This document shows positions 5,640-13,718 of a stretch of DNA of 21,872 nucleotides, piece after piece; position 1 is the first letter of the stretch, and every line of letters starts with the position of its first letter. The DNA is from JANXSS01 sp025356535 (GTDB taxonomy: Bacteria; Pseudomonadota; Gammaproteobacteria; Burkholderiales; Burkholderiaceae_D). The position numbers and the translations under genes are program-made. The DNA is taken from contig JAYUMU010000046.1 of the NCBI GenBank assembly GCA_043762325.1, forward strand, positions 1 to 21,872, given 5' to 3'. The notes below the pieces were generated by a model that was not told the origin of the DNA, did not search any database, and worked only from the letters and a program-made list of their open reading frames with translations.

Positions 5640-7562
5640 TCACTGGCCACGCAGGAACAGCCGGTCGAGATCGGCATGGCCGAGCTGCACCCAGGTCGGC
5701 CGGCCATGATTGCACTGGTCGGCGCGCTCGGTGACTTCCATCTGGCGCAGCAGCGCATTCATTTCCGGCACGCTCAGCATGCGGTTGGCGCGCACTGCGG
5801 TATGGCAGGCCAGCGTGCCGAGCAACTCATTGCGGCGTTCCAGCAGGACCCGCGAGCCGCCGAATTCGCGCACGTCGCGCAGGACGTCGCGCGCCAGGCC
5901 CTGCGCATCGGCGTTCTGCAAAAGTGCCGGCACCGCGCGCACGGCTAGCGTGGTCGGCGACAGCACCGCGATATCGAAGCCCAGGGTTTGCAAGACCGCT
6001 TCATGTTCTTCCACGGTGCCAACCTCGACGGCGTCGGCATGGAAGGTCACCGGTATCAGCAGCGCCTGCACCTGCAGCGCATCGTCTTCGATCGCATCCT
6101 TCAACTGCTCGTAGAGGATGCGTTCGTGCGCCGCATGCATGTCGACGACGATCATGCCCCGCGCGTTCTGGGCCAGGATGAAGACGCCATGCAGCTGGGC
6201 CAGGGCGAAACCGAGCGGGAATTCATCGGACGGCAGCGCCCCCGGCGCCGGCGTCGCACCGATGCCTTGCGTGGCGCCGGCGGCGGGCTGCGAATACAGG
6301 GCGCCGTAGTCTGCCAGCGTCTGCGCCACACCCACGCCGGCCGGCCTGAAGGCCTGCGGTGCATATCCGCCGAACCCGGCCCGGCCCGCGTCGGGACCGG
6401 AATGGCTGGCGCCGCCATCGGGACCATTGGCGGCGCGACCGCCTGCCGGCCTGAAGCCCGTCGCCAGGCTGCCCTGTTGCGCGCGCAGCCAGGGCAGCAT
6501 TGCCGACGGCGCCGCCAGCGGTGCCGGCGTGCTGCCGAAGGCGGTCGCCGAGGTCTGCGCCAGGGCCCGGGTCACGGCATGAAAGACGAACTGGTGGATC
6601 GCGCGGCCATCCCGAAAACGCACTTCGATCTTCGAGGGATGCACGTTCACATCCACCTGTGACGGCTCGATGTCGAGCGCCAGCACGTACGAGGGATAGC
6701 GGTCGCCGTGCAGCACGTCCTGGTACGCCGCCCGTACCGCATGGGTCAGCAGCTTGTCGCGCACGAAGCGGCCGTTGACATAAAAATACTGCGCATCGGC
6801 GCGCGCCTTCGAAGCAGTCGGCAAGCCGGCGAAACCGTGCAGGCGCAGCCCGCCTGCCTGCGCATCGACGTCCAGGCGTGCGCCGGCGAATTCGGCGCCG
6901 AGAATCTGCGCGCTGCGCCGGCCGATGTCGGCCACGTTCCAGTGCTCGACGGTGCGGCCGTTATGTGTCAGCGAAAACGCCACGTCCGGTCGCGACAGGG
7001 CGATGCGGCGCACGACTTCGGCGCAATGGCCGAATTCGGTCTGCTCGGATTTCAGGAACTTGCGCCGCGCCGGCGTATTGAAATACAGGTCCAGCACATC
7101 GACACTGGTGCCGATGGCGCCCGAGGCCGGTGTCGCCTGCAGGGCGCCGTCGGCGCTGCCGCCGATCTGCCAGGCATGCGCCGCCTCGCCCGTGCGGCTG
7201 GTCAGGGTAAGCTGCGACACGGCGGCAATCGAGGCCAGTGCCTCGCCGCGAAAGCCGAGCGTGGCGACATTCTCGAGTTCGGCAAGTGAGGCGATCTTGG
7301 AGGTGGCATGTCGCGCCAGCGCCAGTGCCAGCTGGTGCCGGGCGATGCCGCCGCCGTCGTCGGCAACGGCCACGCGCTTGACGCCACCCTGCTCCAGACG
7401 CACCACGATGGCCGATGCGCCGGCGTCGAGCGCGTTCTCCAGCAGCTCCTTTACGACGGCCGCCGGGCGTTCGACCACCTCGCCGGCGGCGATCTGGGAA
7501 ATCAGCTGGTCGGGCAGGGCCTGGATCGGACGCGGCAGCAGGGAGGACGGCGGTGATGACAT
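5640..7562 (-). CDS. mutL: DNA mismatch repair protein MutL
   Basis: The 640-residue protein couples mismatch recognition by MutS to strand removal. The N-terminal GHKL ATPase shows AAGEVVERPAAVVKELLENA (Glu39 and Asn43 as the catalytic and Mg-binding pair), DDGGGI near 69-73, and GFRGEALASIAAVSQLTL. A variable Pro/Gly/Ala-rich linker (about 340-445) leads to the C-terminal dimerisation domain. DMHAAHERILYE at 474-485 fits the endonuclease pattern D-x-H-A-x2-E-x4-E of MutL proteins from bacteria without MutH, with Met where Gln is usual. The ATG at 7562 was chosen because the family N-terminus begins there; its ribosome site is poor. The alternative TTG at 7616 would add 18 residues. It is the first gene of the mutL-miaA operon. 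Confidence 0.96.
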   Translation of the reverse strand: MSSPPSSLLPRPIQALPDQLISQIAAGEVVERPAAVVKELLENALDAGASAIVVRLEQGGVKRVAVADDGGGIARHQLALALARHATSKIASLAELENVATLGFRGEALASIAAVSQLTLTSRTGEAAHAWQIGGSADGALQATPASGAIGTSVDVLDLYFNTPARRKFLKSEQTEFGHCAEVVRRIALSRPDVAFSLTHNGRTVEHWNVADIGRRSAQILGAEFAGARLDVDAQAGGLRLHGFAGLPTASKARADAQYFYVNGRFVRDKLLTHAVRAAYQDVLHGDRYPSYVLALDIEPSQVDVNVHPSKIEVRFRDGRAIHQFVFHAVTRALAQTSATAFGSTPAPLAAPSAMLPWLRAQQGSLATGFRPAGGRAANGPDGGASHSGPDAGRAGFGGYAPQAFRPAGVGVAQTLADYGALYSQPAAGATQGIGATPAPGALPSDEFPLGFALAQLHGVFILAQNARGMIVVDMHAAHERILYEQLKDAIEDDALQVQALLIPVTFHADAVEVGTVEEHEAVLQTLGFDIAVLSPTTLAVRAVPALLQNADAQGLARDVLRDVREFGGSRVLLERRNELLGTLACHTAVRANRMLSVPEMNALLRQMEVTERADQCNHGRPTWVQLGHADLDRLFLRGQ

Positions 7563-7615
7563 CAGGGACAGCGTTCGTCGGTAAGAGGGAATGGTGCAGT
7601 GCTGCGCATCGTGCA

Positions 7616-7621
7616 ATTATA
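7616..7621 (-). promoter_or_regulatory. -10 element upstream of mutL
   Basis: A perfect TATAAT on the minus strand predicts a start near 7609 and a 47-base leader to the mutL ATG. The -35 region is weak. If it is used, the TTG at 7616 would lie outside the message, which supports the ATG at 7562 as the start. Confidence 0.45.
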
Positions 7622-7662
7622 CTGCCGGCGTCAGCGCGCACCGGTTGCCCGGCTGGCGTGCA

Positions 7663-7783
7663 GGCTGTGTTTGACAGGCGTAGCGAGCGGTTCGGATTGG
7701 TGCCGGGGAGCAAAGGCGTGCGTCGGTACGCAGCGCACCGCAGACGCAAAGCCGGAGCGCGCAGCAGCCTGTCAGACACAGCC
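7663..7783. repeat. 121-bp nested palindrome between mutL and dedA
   Basis: The outer arms GGCTGTGTTTGACAGGC (7663-7679) and GCCTGTCAGACACAGCC (7767-7783) are complementary at 16 of 17 positions. Further complementary blocks occur in order inside: GCGAGC with GCGCGC-type sequence, GGTGC with GCACC, and an apex TGCGT-cggt-ACGCA. The whole element could therefore fold into one long rod. No reading frame or T-run accompanies it. It may be a REP- or MITE-like dispersed repeat; TGTCTGACA-type palindromes recur between genes in Massilia-like genomes as far as I recall, which cannot be tested here. It fills most of the 337-bp gap between the divergent mutL and dedA genes. Confidence 0.7.
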
Positions 7784-7899
7784 TAGACGTGGTGTATGAT
7801 CTCGCCGCTACCAGGCCCGGTGCGACTCGACCGGGCGTCCTGCGCGCGGGCGAGGCACGCAAAATCCGCGGCAAGTTCACGGCAAACCCAAGGAAAACA

Positions 7900-8544
7900 A
7901 TGGATTTCATGCAGTTCCTCGACATGATCCTGCATGTCGACAAAACCCTCGGTCTTCTCATCCAGAATTACGGCACGCTGGTCTACGTCGTGCTGTTTGC
8001 AATCGTCTTTTGCGAAACCGGGCTGATCGTCCTGCCGTTTCTGCCGGGCGACACCCTGCTGTTCATCGGCGGCGCATTCTGCGCCACCGGCGCAATGTCG
8101 CCCTGGCTGCTGGTGGGGCTGCTGATCGTGGCGGCAGTGACCGGCAATACGCTGAACTACTGGATCGGCAGCATCGTCGGTCACAAGGTCTTTACCCGGA
8201 ACTACCGCTGGCTGGACCAGGATGCCCTGCAAAAGACGCATGCGTTCTACGAACATCACGGCGGCAAGACCATCATCCTTTCGCGCTTCATTCCGATCGT
8301 GCGAACCTTTGCGCCATTCGTCGCCGGCGTCTCGGAAATGCGCTTTGCCAGTTTCCAGTTCTTCAACATCAGCGGCGCGGCGCTGTGGGTCGGACTGCTG
8401 GTTGCGGCCGGTTATTTTTTCGGGAACATACCGATGATCCGCGACCACCTGAACACGATCGTGCTGATCGGCGTCGGTGCGGCGGTCGGGCCGCTGATCC
8501 TGGGCGCACTGTGGAAGACCTACCGCCGCTTCACGCGCGGCTGA
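7900..8544 (+). CDS. DedA/SNARE-associated family inner-membrane protein
   Basis: The 214-residue membrane protein carries the DedA signature pieces ETGLIVLPFLPGDTLLFIGG (about 40-59) and SRFIPIVRTFAPFVAGVSEM (about 128-147), the latter being the family F-I-P-x-x-R-T segment. About five hydrophobic segments are visible, including VYVVLFAIVF, SPWLLVGLLIVAAVTGNTLN, GAALWVGLLVAAGYFFG and TIVLIGVGAAVGPLILGAL. DedA proteins help maintain proton-motive force and recycle lipid carriers; members such as UptA act on undecaprenyl phosphate, but subfamily assignment from sequence is uncertain. The ATG at 7900 has AAGGA five bases upstream and fits the family N-terminus; the frame is open further upstream without support. 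It converges with the chemoreceptor gene, with 24 bases between the stop codons. Confidence 0.9.
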   Translation: MDFMQFLDMILHVDKTLGLLIQNYGTLVYVVLFAIVFCETGLIVLPFLPGDTLLFIGGAFCATGAMSPWLLVGLLIVAAVTGNTLNYWIGSIVGHKVFTRNYRWLDQDALQKTHAFYEHHGGKTIILSRFIPIVRTFAPFVAGVSEMRFASFQFFNISGAALWVGLLVAAGYFFGNIPMIRDHLNTIVLIGVGAAVGPLILGALWKTYRRFTRG

Positions 8545-8568
8545 ACCGGCCGGCGCTGGCGCAGACGT

Positions 8569-10347
8569 TCAGAATTCTTCCCAGTCGCCACCCTGCATTG
8601 CGGCCGGCGTGCGTGTGGCTGGCTGCGCCCTGGCGACCACGGTGCGCGGCGCCGCTGCCAGCCGTGCAGGCGTCGCCGCCGGCGCGCGTGCTGCGGCCGG
8701 CGCGGCTGACCCGGTAGGCGGGCGGGCCGCAACAGTCGCGGCAACCCGCGATACGGCGCCCGGCGCGACCCGGGCAGCAGGTGCCGCATCCACCGCCGCC
8801 AGGCGGAACACGCTGACCAACTGCGCCAGGCGCGCTGCCTGCTCCTGCATCGCTTCGGCTGCCGCGGCGGCTTCTTCGACCAGTGCGGCATTCTGCTGCG
8901 TTACCTGGTCCATCTCGGTGATCGCAAGATTGATCTGATCGATGCCGCCGGTCTGCTCGCTGCTGGCCGCGCTGATCTCGCTGATGATGTCCGTCACGCG
9001 GCGCACGCTGTCGACGATCTCGCCCATCGTGCTGCCGGCCTGGTCGACCAGGCGGCTGCCCTGGTTGACTTTATCGACCGAGTCGCCGATCAGTGTCTTG
9101 ATTTCCTTGGCCGCTGCGGCCGAGCGCTGCGCCAGCGTGCGCACCTCGGCGGCGACCACTGCAAAGCCGCGGCCCTGCTCGCCGGCCCGGGCCGCTTCCA
9201 CGGCGGCATTCAACGCCAGGATATTGGTCTGGAAAGCGATGCCGTCGATGACGCCGATGATGTCGACGATCTTGCGCGCCGATTCGTTTATCGAACTCAT
9301 CGTCGTGACGACTTCGCCCACCACCGCGCCGCCTTTCAATGCCATCGCCGAAGCCGATGCAGCCAGCACGTTTGCCTGGCGGGCATTGTCGGCATTCTGC
9401 TTGACCGTCGAGGTCAGTTCCGCCATCGATGCAGCCGTCTGCCCGAGCGCGCTTGCCTGCTCTTCGGTACGCGACGACAGGTCGAGGTTGCCGCTGGCGA
9501 TTTCACGCGAGCCGGTGGCAATCGAATCGGTCGCCTGGCGCACTTCGCCCACCATGTTGCTCAGATTGTCGCGCATGGCACGAATAGCAAAGAGCAGGCT
9601 GCCGCGATCCTTGGGACCAATGGCGATGACGACGCTCAGGTCGCCTGCGGCGATCCGGCCGGCGATTTCGGCGGCGGCATCGGGCTCGCCGCCCAGGCGT
9701 TGCAGAAGCGATGACGTGATCAGCCAGGCAACCAGGATGCCGGTTGCAACGGCCAGCAGGCCGATCACGACCGACAGCGTCTGGCCGCTGGCAAAGTCTG
9801 CCTGGATCTGTGCCGACAGGGACTTGATCTGCGCGCTCTGGAACTGGCGCAGGGTCTTGATGGCGCCAAGGTAGGCCGTCAGGCCGGGCTCCAGGCGCTC
9901 GCCGGCGATCTTGCGGGCGGCGTCCAAATTGCCGGCCTTCTTCTCCTTGAACACGGCTTCGCGCGCCGCACGATAGGCGTCGCGCCGCGCCGCGATGTCG
10001 GCATAGAGCATCGCTTCGGCATCGTTTTTCTGCAGCGCCGCAAGCTCCTTCTGGATATCGCTGATGCGCTGGGAATTTGCCTTGATCGGTCCGTCGAGGC
10101 GGGCCTGCACCGCCGGATCGGGATTTTCGACGACCGCCATGGTGCGCGCGCCGTTCACATCGGTCAGGCTGTGCCATTCGGTGACGAGGCGCTCCTTGAC
10201 CAGCACATCGGTGACCATCTTCCGGCTCAGGTTGCCGACGCCTTGCAGGCTGTGTATGCCGACCATAACAACCAGCGCCAGCATCAGCAGCACCAGGCCG
10301 AAACCCAGCCCGAGCCGGGTGCCGACCGTCATTTTTTTGGTTGTCAT
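8569..10347 (-). CDS. Methyl-accepting chemotaxis protein with CheR/CheB-docking tail
   Basis: The 592-residue receptor is complete. TM1 is at about 12-31, a Tar-like four-helix sensor at 32-188 (NLSRKMVTDVLVKERLVTEW, ARTMAVVENPDP), and TM2 at about 191-213. A HAMP domain follows (LLQRLGGEPDAAAEIAGRIA), then the cytoplasmic coiled-coil signalling domain. The hairpin tip that contacts CheA and CheW is at about 368-418 (DGIAFQTNILALNAAVEAAR). An Ala/Pro/Arg-rich tether of about 80 residues ends in DWEEF, matching the NWETF-type pentapeptide by which receptors recruit CheR and CheB. The ATG at 10347 has GGAG five bases upstream. The ligand is unknown; the four-helix type binds small molecules in the periplasm. 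No che genes are nearby, and it appears to be a single-gene transcription unit. Confidence 0.95.
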   Translation of the reverse strand: MTTKKMTVGTRLGLGFGLVLLMLALVVMVGIHSLQGVGNLSRKMVTDVLVKERLVTEWHSLTDVNGARTMAVVENPDPAVQARLDGPIKANSQRISDIQKELAALQKNDAEAMLYADIAARRDAYRAAREAVFKEKKAGNLDAARKIAGERLEPGLTAYLGAIKTLRQFQSAQIKSLSAQIQADFASGQTLSVVIGLLAVATGILVAWLITSSLLQRLGGEPDAAAEIAGRIAAGDLSVVIAIGPKDRGSLLFAIRAMRDNLSNMVGEVRQATDSIATGSREIASGNLDLSSRTEEQASALGQTAASMAELTSTVKQNADNARQANVLAASASAMALKGGAVVGEVVTTMSSINESARKIVDIIGVIDGIAFQTNILALNAAVEAARAGEQGRGFAVVAAEVRTLAQRSAAAAKEIKTLIGDSVDKVNQGSRLVDQAGSTMGEIVDSVRRVTDIISEISAASSEQTGGIDQINLAITEMDQVTQQNAALVEEAAAAAEAMQEQAARLAQLVSVFRLAAVDAAPAARVAPGAVSRVAATVAARPPTGSAAPAAARAPAATPARLAAAPRTVVARAQPATRTPAAMQGGDWEEF

Positions 10348-10445
10348 ATTTTCTCCTGCGCAATCAATTGAGGGTTGCATCATCTTCGCAATGACGATGG
10401 CATTGGTGGTTCTTGCGCAACGCGATACCCGCTGGCGGCAACAAA

Positions 10446-10470
10446 CCGGCGGCTGGGGTCAGCCAGCCGG
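10446..10470. other. Stable hairpin between amiC and the chemoreceptor gene
   Basis: CCGGC-GGCTG, loop GGGT, CAGCC, one bulged A, then GCCGG: a ten-base-pair, GC-rich stem. It lies about 55 bases past the amiC stop codon and about 100 bases upstream of the chemoreceptor start. It could end the amiC transcript or lie in the chemoreceptor promoter region. There is no T-run on either strand. Confidence 0.4.
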
Positions 10471-10498
10471 AAAGTGTTGCAAATGCGGCATGTGATGC

Positions 10499-10520
10499 CT
10501 GTTTCCCGGACCGGAAACAG
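10499..10520 (-). terminator. Hairpin after amiC, probable terminator without T-run
   Basis: CTGTTTCC (10499-10506) and GGAAACAG (10513-10520) form a perfect 8-bp stem with a six-base loop, beginning six bases after the amiC stop codon. A second GC-rich hairpin follows at 10446-10470. Neither has a U tract, so termination may need Rho, or the hairpins may mainly protect the 3' end. Confidence 0.5.
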
Positions 10521-10526
10521 CAGCGT

Positions 10527-12056
10527 TCAGGTCAGGCGATTCTTCGCCAGCGGGGGATTTTTTGAGAAATACCGCCGGATGCCTTTCACAACGGCATCGG
10601 CCATCTGATCTTGATAGGCGTCGTCGGCCAATTTGGCTTCTTCTTCCGGGTTCGAGATGAAGGCGGTCTCGATCAGGATGCTCGGTATGTCGGGCGCCTT
10701 CAGGACCGCAAAGCCGGCCTGCTCGACCGCGCCCTTGTGCAGCCTGTTGATGCCGCCGATTTCGCCGAGCACGGCGCGGCCCAGTTTCATGCTGTCGTTG
10801 ATCTGCGCCGTCGTCGACAGGTCCAGCAGCACGCTTGCCAGTTGCCGGTCCTGCGTCTTGATGTTGACGCCGCCGATCAGGTCGGCGGAATTTTCCTTGC
10901 TTGCCAGCCAGCGCGCTGCCGTCGAGGTGGCGCCTTTTTCCGACAGCACGAACACCGACGAGCCGCGTGCGGTCGCTTCGACGAAGGCGTCCGCATGGAT
11001 CGACATGAACAGGTCGGCCTGCACCTTGCGCGCTTTTTGCACGCGCACATGCAGGGGCACGAAGTAGTCGGCGTCGCGGGTGAGCATGACGCGCATGTTC
11101 GGCTGCTGCTCGATCTTCGCCTTCAGGCGGCGCGCGATTGCCAGCACCACGTCTTTTTCGCGGCTGCCGTTGCGCCCGATGGCGCCCGGGTCTTCACCGC
11201 CATGGCCGGGATCGATGGCGATCGTGATCATGCGCGTCAGCGGTGCCGGGTCGGCACGCGGATAGTCGCGTGCGCCGTCGCGCCCCGGCTCGCCTTTCGC
11301 ATCGCGCGCCATGTCGCGTGCCGTGTTTCGTTCCGAATCTCGTCCCGTATCTCGTCCCAGCTCACGTGCGGCATCGCGCAGTGCTTCACGGGCGCCGTCG
11401 CGCAGGGCATCCTTCGCCGCCTGATCGGCGTCGCGGCCGCTCTCGCGTGCCAGCGGCGTGTCGCGCGGCGCGGCTCTCGGTTGGACCCGTCCATCGGCCA
11501 GCGGCATGGCGGCATCGGAATCCGGCCGGCCCCATTCCCCTTTTTCGATCATTGCGGCAATCGGATCGACCGGCACGACCGGATACAGGTCGAAGATCAG
11601 CCGGTGCTTGTATTCGCCCACGGGGCTGAGGGTAAATACCTGCGGCTTGACCTCTTCCTTGAGGTCGAACACCAGCCGCACCACGTTCGGCCGGCTCTGG
11701 CCGACCCGCACCTGGCGGATGTAGGGATCGTTGGACTGGATCTTGGCGACCAGGCTTTTCAGGGCGGCGTTCAGGTCGATGCCCTCGACGTCGACCACCA
11801 GGCGCTCGGGGTCCTTGACGACGAAATGCGTGGCTTTCAGGTCGCTGTCGTTTTCAAGCGTTACGCGGGTGTAGTCTTCGGCCGGCCAGACCCGCACTGC
11901 CAGGATTTGCGCGGCGCATGCCGGCAGGGGCGCCATGACCGAGATCAGCAGCGTGCCGCCGGCTTTGAGCAATGTGCGACGGCGCCGCCCCGAGGCCGCC
12001 AGCGGGCTGCGCGCTCCGGCTAGAGGTTCGGGAAAAATCGGAGTCGGTCGAGACAT
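10527..12056 (-). CDS. amiC: N-acetylmuramoyl-L-alanine amidase AmiC
   Basis: The 509-residue periplasmic zinc amidase cleaves the bond between MurNAc and the peptide stem to separate daughter cells. A twin-arginine signal (GRRRRTLLKAGG, residues 23-34) precedes an AMIN domain (about 50-160), which targets the septum. Residues about 180-272 form an Arg/Asp/Ala-rich linker. The Amidase_3 domain starts near 276, and the expected zinc and catalytic residues are present: His285 in DPGHGG, Glu300 in SREKD, His354 in SIHAD and Glu463 in ILIETAFISN. The ATG at 12056 lies within the 3' end of tsaE (37-base overlap), which implies coupled translation; tsaE-amiC is a usual betaproteobacterial order. 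Export by Tat is typical of AmiC and AmiA. An EnvC/NlpD-type activator would be needed but is not in the window. Confidence 0.96.
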   Translation of the reverse strand: MSRPTPIFPEPLAGARSPLAASGRRRRTLLKAGGTLLISVMAPLPACAAQILAVRVWPAEDYTRVTLENDSDLKATHFVVKDPERLVVDVEGIDLNAALKSLVAKIQSNDPYIRQVRVGQSRPNVVRLVFDLKEEVKPQVFTLSPVGEYKHRLIFDLYPVVPVDPIAAMIEKGEWGRPDSDAAMPLADGRVQPRAAPRDTPLARESGRDADQAAKDALRDGAREALRDAARELGRDTGRDSERNTARDMARDAKGEPGRDGARDYPRADPAPLTRMITIAIDPGHGGEDPGAIGRNGSREKDVVLAIARRLKAKIEQQPNMRVMLTRDADYFVPLHVRVQKARKVQADLFMSIHADAFVEATARGSSVFVLSEKGATSTAARWLASKENSADLIGGVNIKTQDRQLASVLLDLSTTAQINDSMKLGRAVLGEIGGINRLHKGAVEQAGFAVLKAPDIPSILIETAFISNPEEEAKLADDAYQDQMADAVVKGIRRYFSKNPPLAKNRLT

Positions 12057-12505
12057 GTGTTTCCCAGGTCGGAGTGCGCGTTCAATTCTACCTTACGGCC
12101 TTCGCCGGCAACGACGAGGTGCAGTGCAATGTCCGGTGGCTGCAACACTGCTGCCGCCTTTTCCGGCCACTCGACGATGCAGACCTGGCGGCCATCGAAT
12201 TCATCGCGGAATCCGGCGTCGAGAAACTCTTCCGGGCCGGTGAGCCGGTACAGGTCGAAATGGCGCACGGCGAGCGCCGCGCCGTCGACCGTCACGCTGT
12301 AGGGTTCGACCAGCGTGTAGGTCGGGCTCTTGACGTGGCCGGTATGGCCGGCCGCATGCAGCAGGGCGCGCGTGAGCGCGGTCTTGCCGGCGCCGAGCTC
12401 GCCGTACAGGTAGAGCGTCAGGCCCGGCGCGAGCGTGCGCGCCAGTGCCGCGCCCAGCGCCAGGGTGCCGGCTTCATCATGCAGGTGGGCTGTGAAATGC
12501 TGCAT
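12020..12505 (-). CDS. tsaE: tRNA threonylcarbamoyladenosine biosynthesis ATPase TsaE
   Basis: The 161-residue protein is the ATPase that supports the TsaB-TsaD complex in making t6A37 in tRNAs reading ANN codons. Seen: Walker A GELGAGKT at 35-42, switch-like segment HVKSPTYTLVEPY, HFDLYRLTGPEEFLDAG, and the Walker-B-like VCIVEWPEKA. The length is normal. The start ATG is at 12505-12503, and no good Shine-Dalgarno sequence is visible. Its 3' end overlaps amiC by 37 bases in another frame. It is divergent from queG with 88 bases between the starts. That gap must hold both promoters, but none could be picked out with confidence. Confidence 0.96.
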   Translation of the reverse strand: MQHFTAHLHDEAGTLALGAALARTLAPGLTLYLYGELGAGKTALTRALLHAAGHTGHVKSPTYTLVEPYSVTVDGAALAVRHFDLYRLTGPEEFLDAGFRDEFDGRQVCIVEWPEKAAAVLQPPDIALHLVVAGEGRKVELNAHSDLGNTCLDRLRFFPNL

Positions 12506-12593
12506 CGACTAGAATGCTTTCTACGAAATTTCGCCAAGCGGCGTTCTGCCTGCGTTGCCATCGCAACCGCTACTGCTACTGCGCCATGCCGCC

Positions 12594-13718
12594 ATGATGC
12601 CATCGAATGCAACACCAGAGGCGCTCGATGCGCTTGCCAGCCGGATCCGGCAATGGGGCAGTGCGCTCGGCTTCGCCGAGATCCGCATTGCCGATATCGA
12701 CCTGGGCGACAATGAAGCCGGCCTGCAGGCGTGGCTCGATGCCGGCCATCACGGCGACATGGCCTACATGGCCGCCCATGGCATGAAGCGCGCGCGGCCG
12801 GCCGAACTGGTGCCGGGCACCCGCCGCGTGATCGTCGCCCGGATGGATTATCTGCCTGCCGCCAGCATGCCTGCCGAAAGCGGCCTGCCCGACTGGCGCC
12901 TGCGCGAAGCGGCTCGCCTGCAGCAGCCGGGCGCAGCGGTGGTGTCGGTGTATGCGCGCGGGAGGGATTATCACAAGGTCATGCGCGCCCGCCTGCAACG
13001 GCTGGCGCAGCAGATCGAGGCGGCGGCGGGCAGCTTCGGCTACCGCGTCTTCACCGATTCGGCGCCGGTGATGGAGGTGGCGCTGGCGCAGAAGGCCGGA
13101 CTCGGCTGGCGCGGCAAGCACACGCTTTTGCTCAGCCGCGAGGCCGGCTCGATGTTCTTTCTCGGCGAAATCTACACCGATCTGCCGCTGCCGGTGGACG
13201 CGCCCGTTGCCGACCATTGCGGCAGCTGCAGCGCCTGCATCGCGGCCTGCCCGACGCAGGCGATCCTTGGCCCCTACCGGCTCGATGCGCGGCGCTGCAT
13301 CTCGTATCTCACCATCGAGCTCCAAGGCAGCATTCCCGAGGCGCTGCGCCCGCTGATCGGCAACCGCGTCTACGGTTGCGACGATTGCCAGCTGGTCTGC
13401 CCCTGGAACAAGTTTGCGCAACCGTCCGGCGTGGCCGATTTCGACGTGCGCAACGGCCTCGACGGCGCCAGCCTGATCGAGCTGTTCGCCTGGACCGAGG
13501 CGCAGTTCGAAGCCCGCCTGCAGGGCAGCCCGATCCGGCGCATCGGCCATGAACGCTGGCTGCGCAACCTGGCAGTTGGCCTGGGCAATGCATTGCGGCA
13601 GGCCGCGCCGGCCGAGCGCGGCAGCTTCACCGGGGCGCTTGCCGGCCGCTGCGACGACGCCTCGCCGCTGGTGCGCGAACATGTGGCGTGGGCGCTGGCG
13701 CAGGCGGCAGCGACCTAA
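12594..13718 (+). CDS. queG: Epoxyqueuosine reductase QueG
   Basis: The 374-residue cobalamin-dependent iron-sulfur enzyme catalyses the last step of queuosine formation on tRNA. All eight cluster cysteines are visible: CGSCSACIAACP gives Cys209, 212, 215 and 219; RRCISY gives Cys235; and CDDCQLVCPW gives Cys262, 265 and 269. The N-terminal part shows VIVARMDYLP, ARGRDYHKVMRARLQ and FTDSAPVMEVALAQKAGLGW, typical of the family, and a HEAT-like C-terminal segment follows. Start choice is uncertain: ATG at 12594 and 12597 are adjacent, and TTG at 12555 is also in frame; none has a clear ribosome site. Its TAA stop shares bases with the TAG of the opposing permease gene. The neighbour tsaE also acts on tRNA, but this pairing is simply the common betaproteobacterial gene order. 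Confidence 0.96.
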   Translation: MMPSNATPEALDALASRIRQWGSALGFAEIRIADIDLGDNEAGLQAWLDAGHHGDMAYMAAHGMKRARPAELVPGTRRVIVARMDYLPAASMPAESGLPDWRLREAARLQQPGAAVVSVYARGRDYHKVMRARLQRLAQQIEAAAGSFGYRVFTDSAPVMEVALAQKAGLGWRGKHTLLLSREAGSMFFLGEIYTDLPLPVDAPVADHCGSCSACIAACPTQAILGPYRLDARRCISYLTIELQGSIPEALRPLIGNRVYGCDDCQLVCPWNKFAQPSGVADFDVRNGLDGASLIELFAWTEAQFEARLQGSPIRRIGHERWLRNLAVGLGNALRQAAPAERGSFTGALAGRCDDASPLVREHVAWALAQAAAT

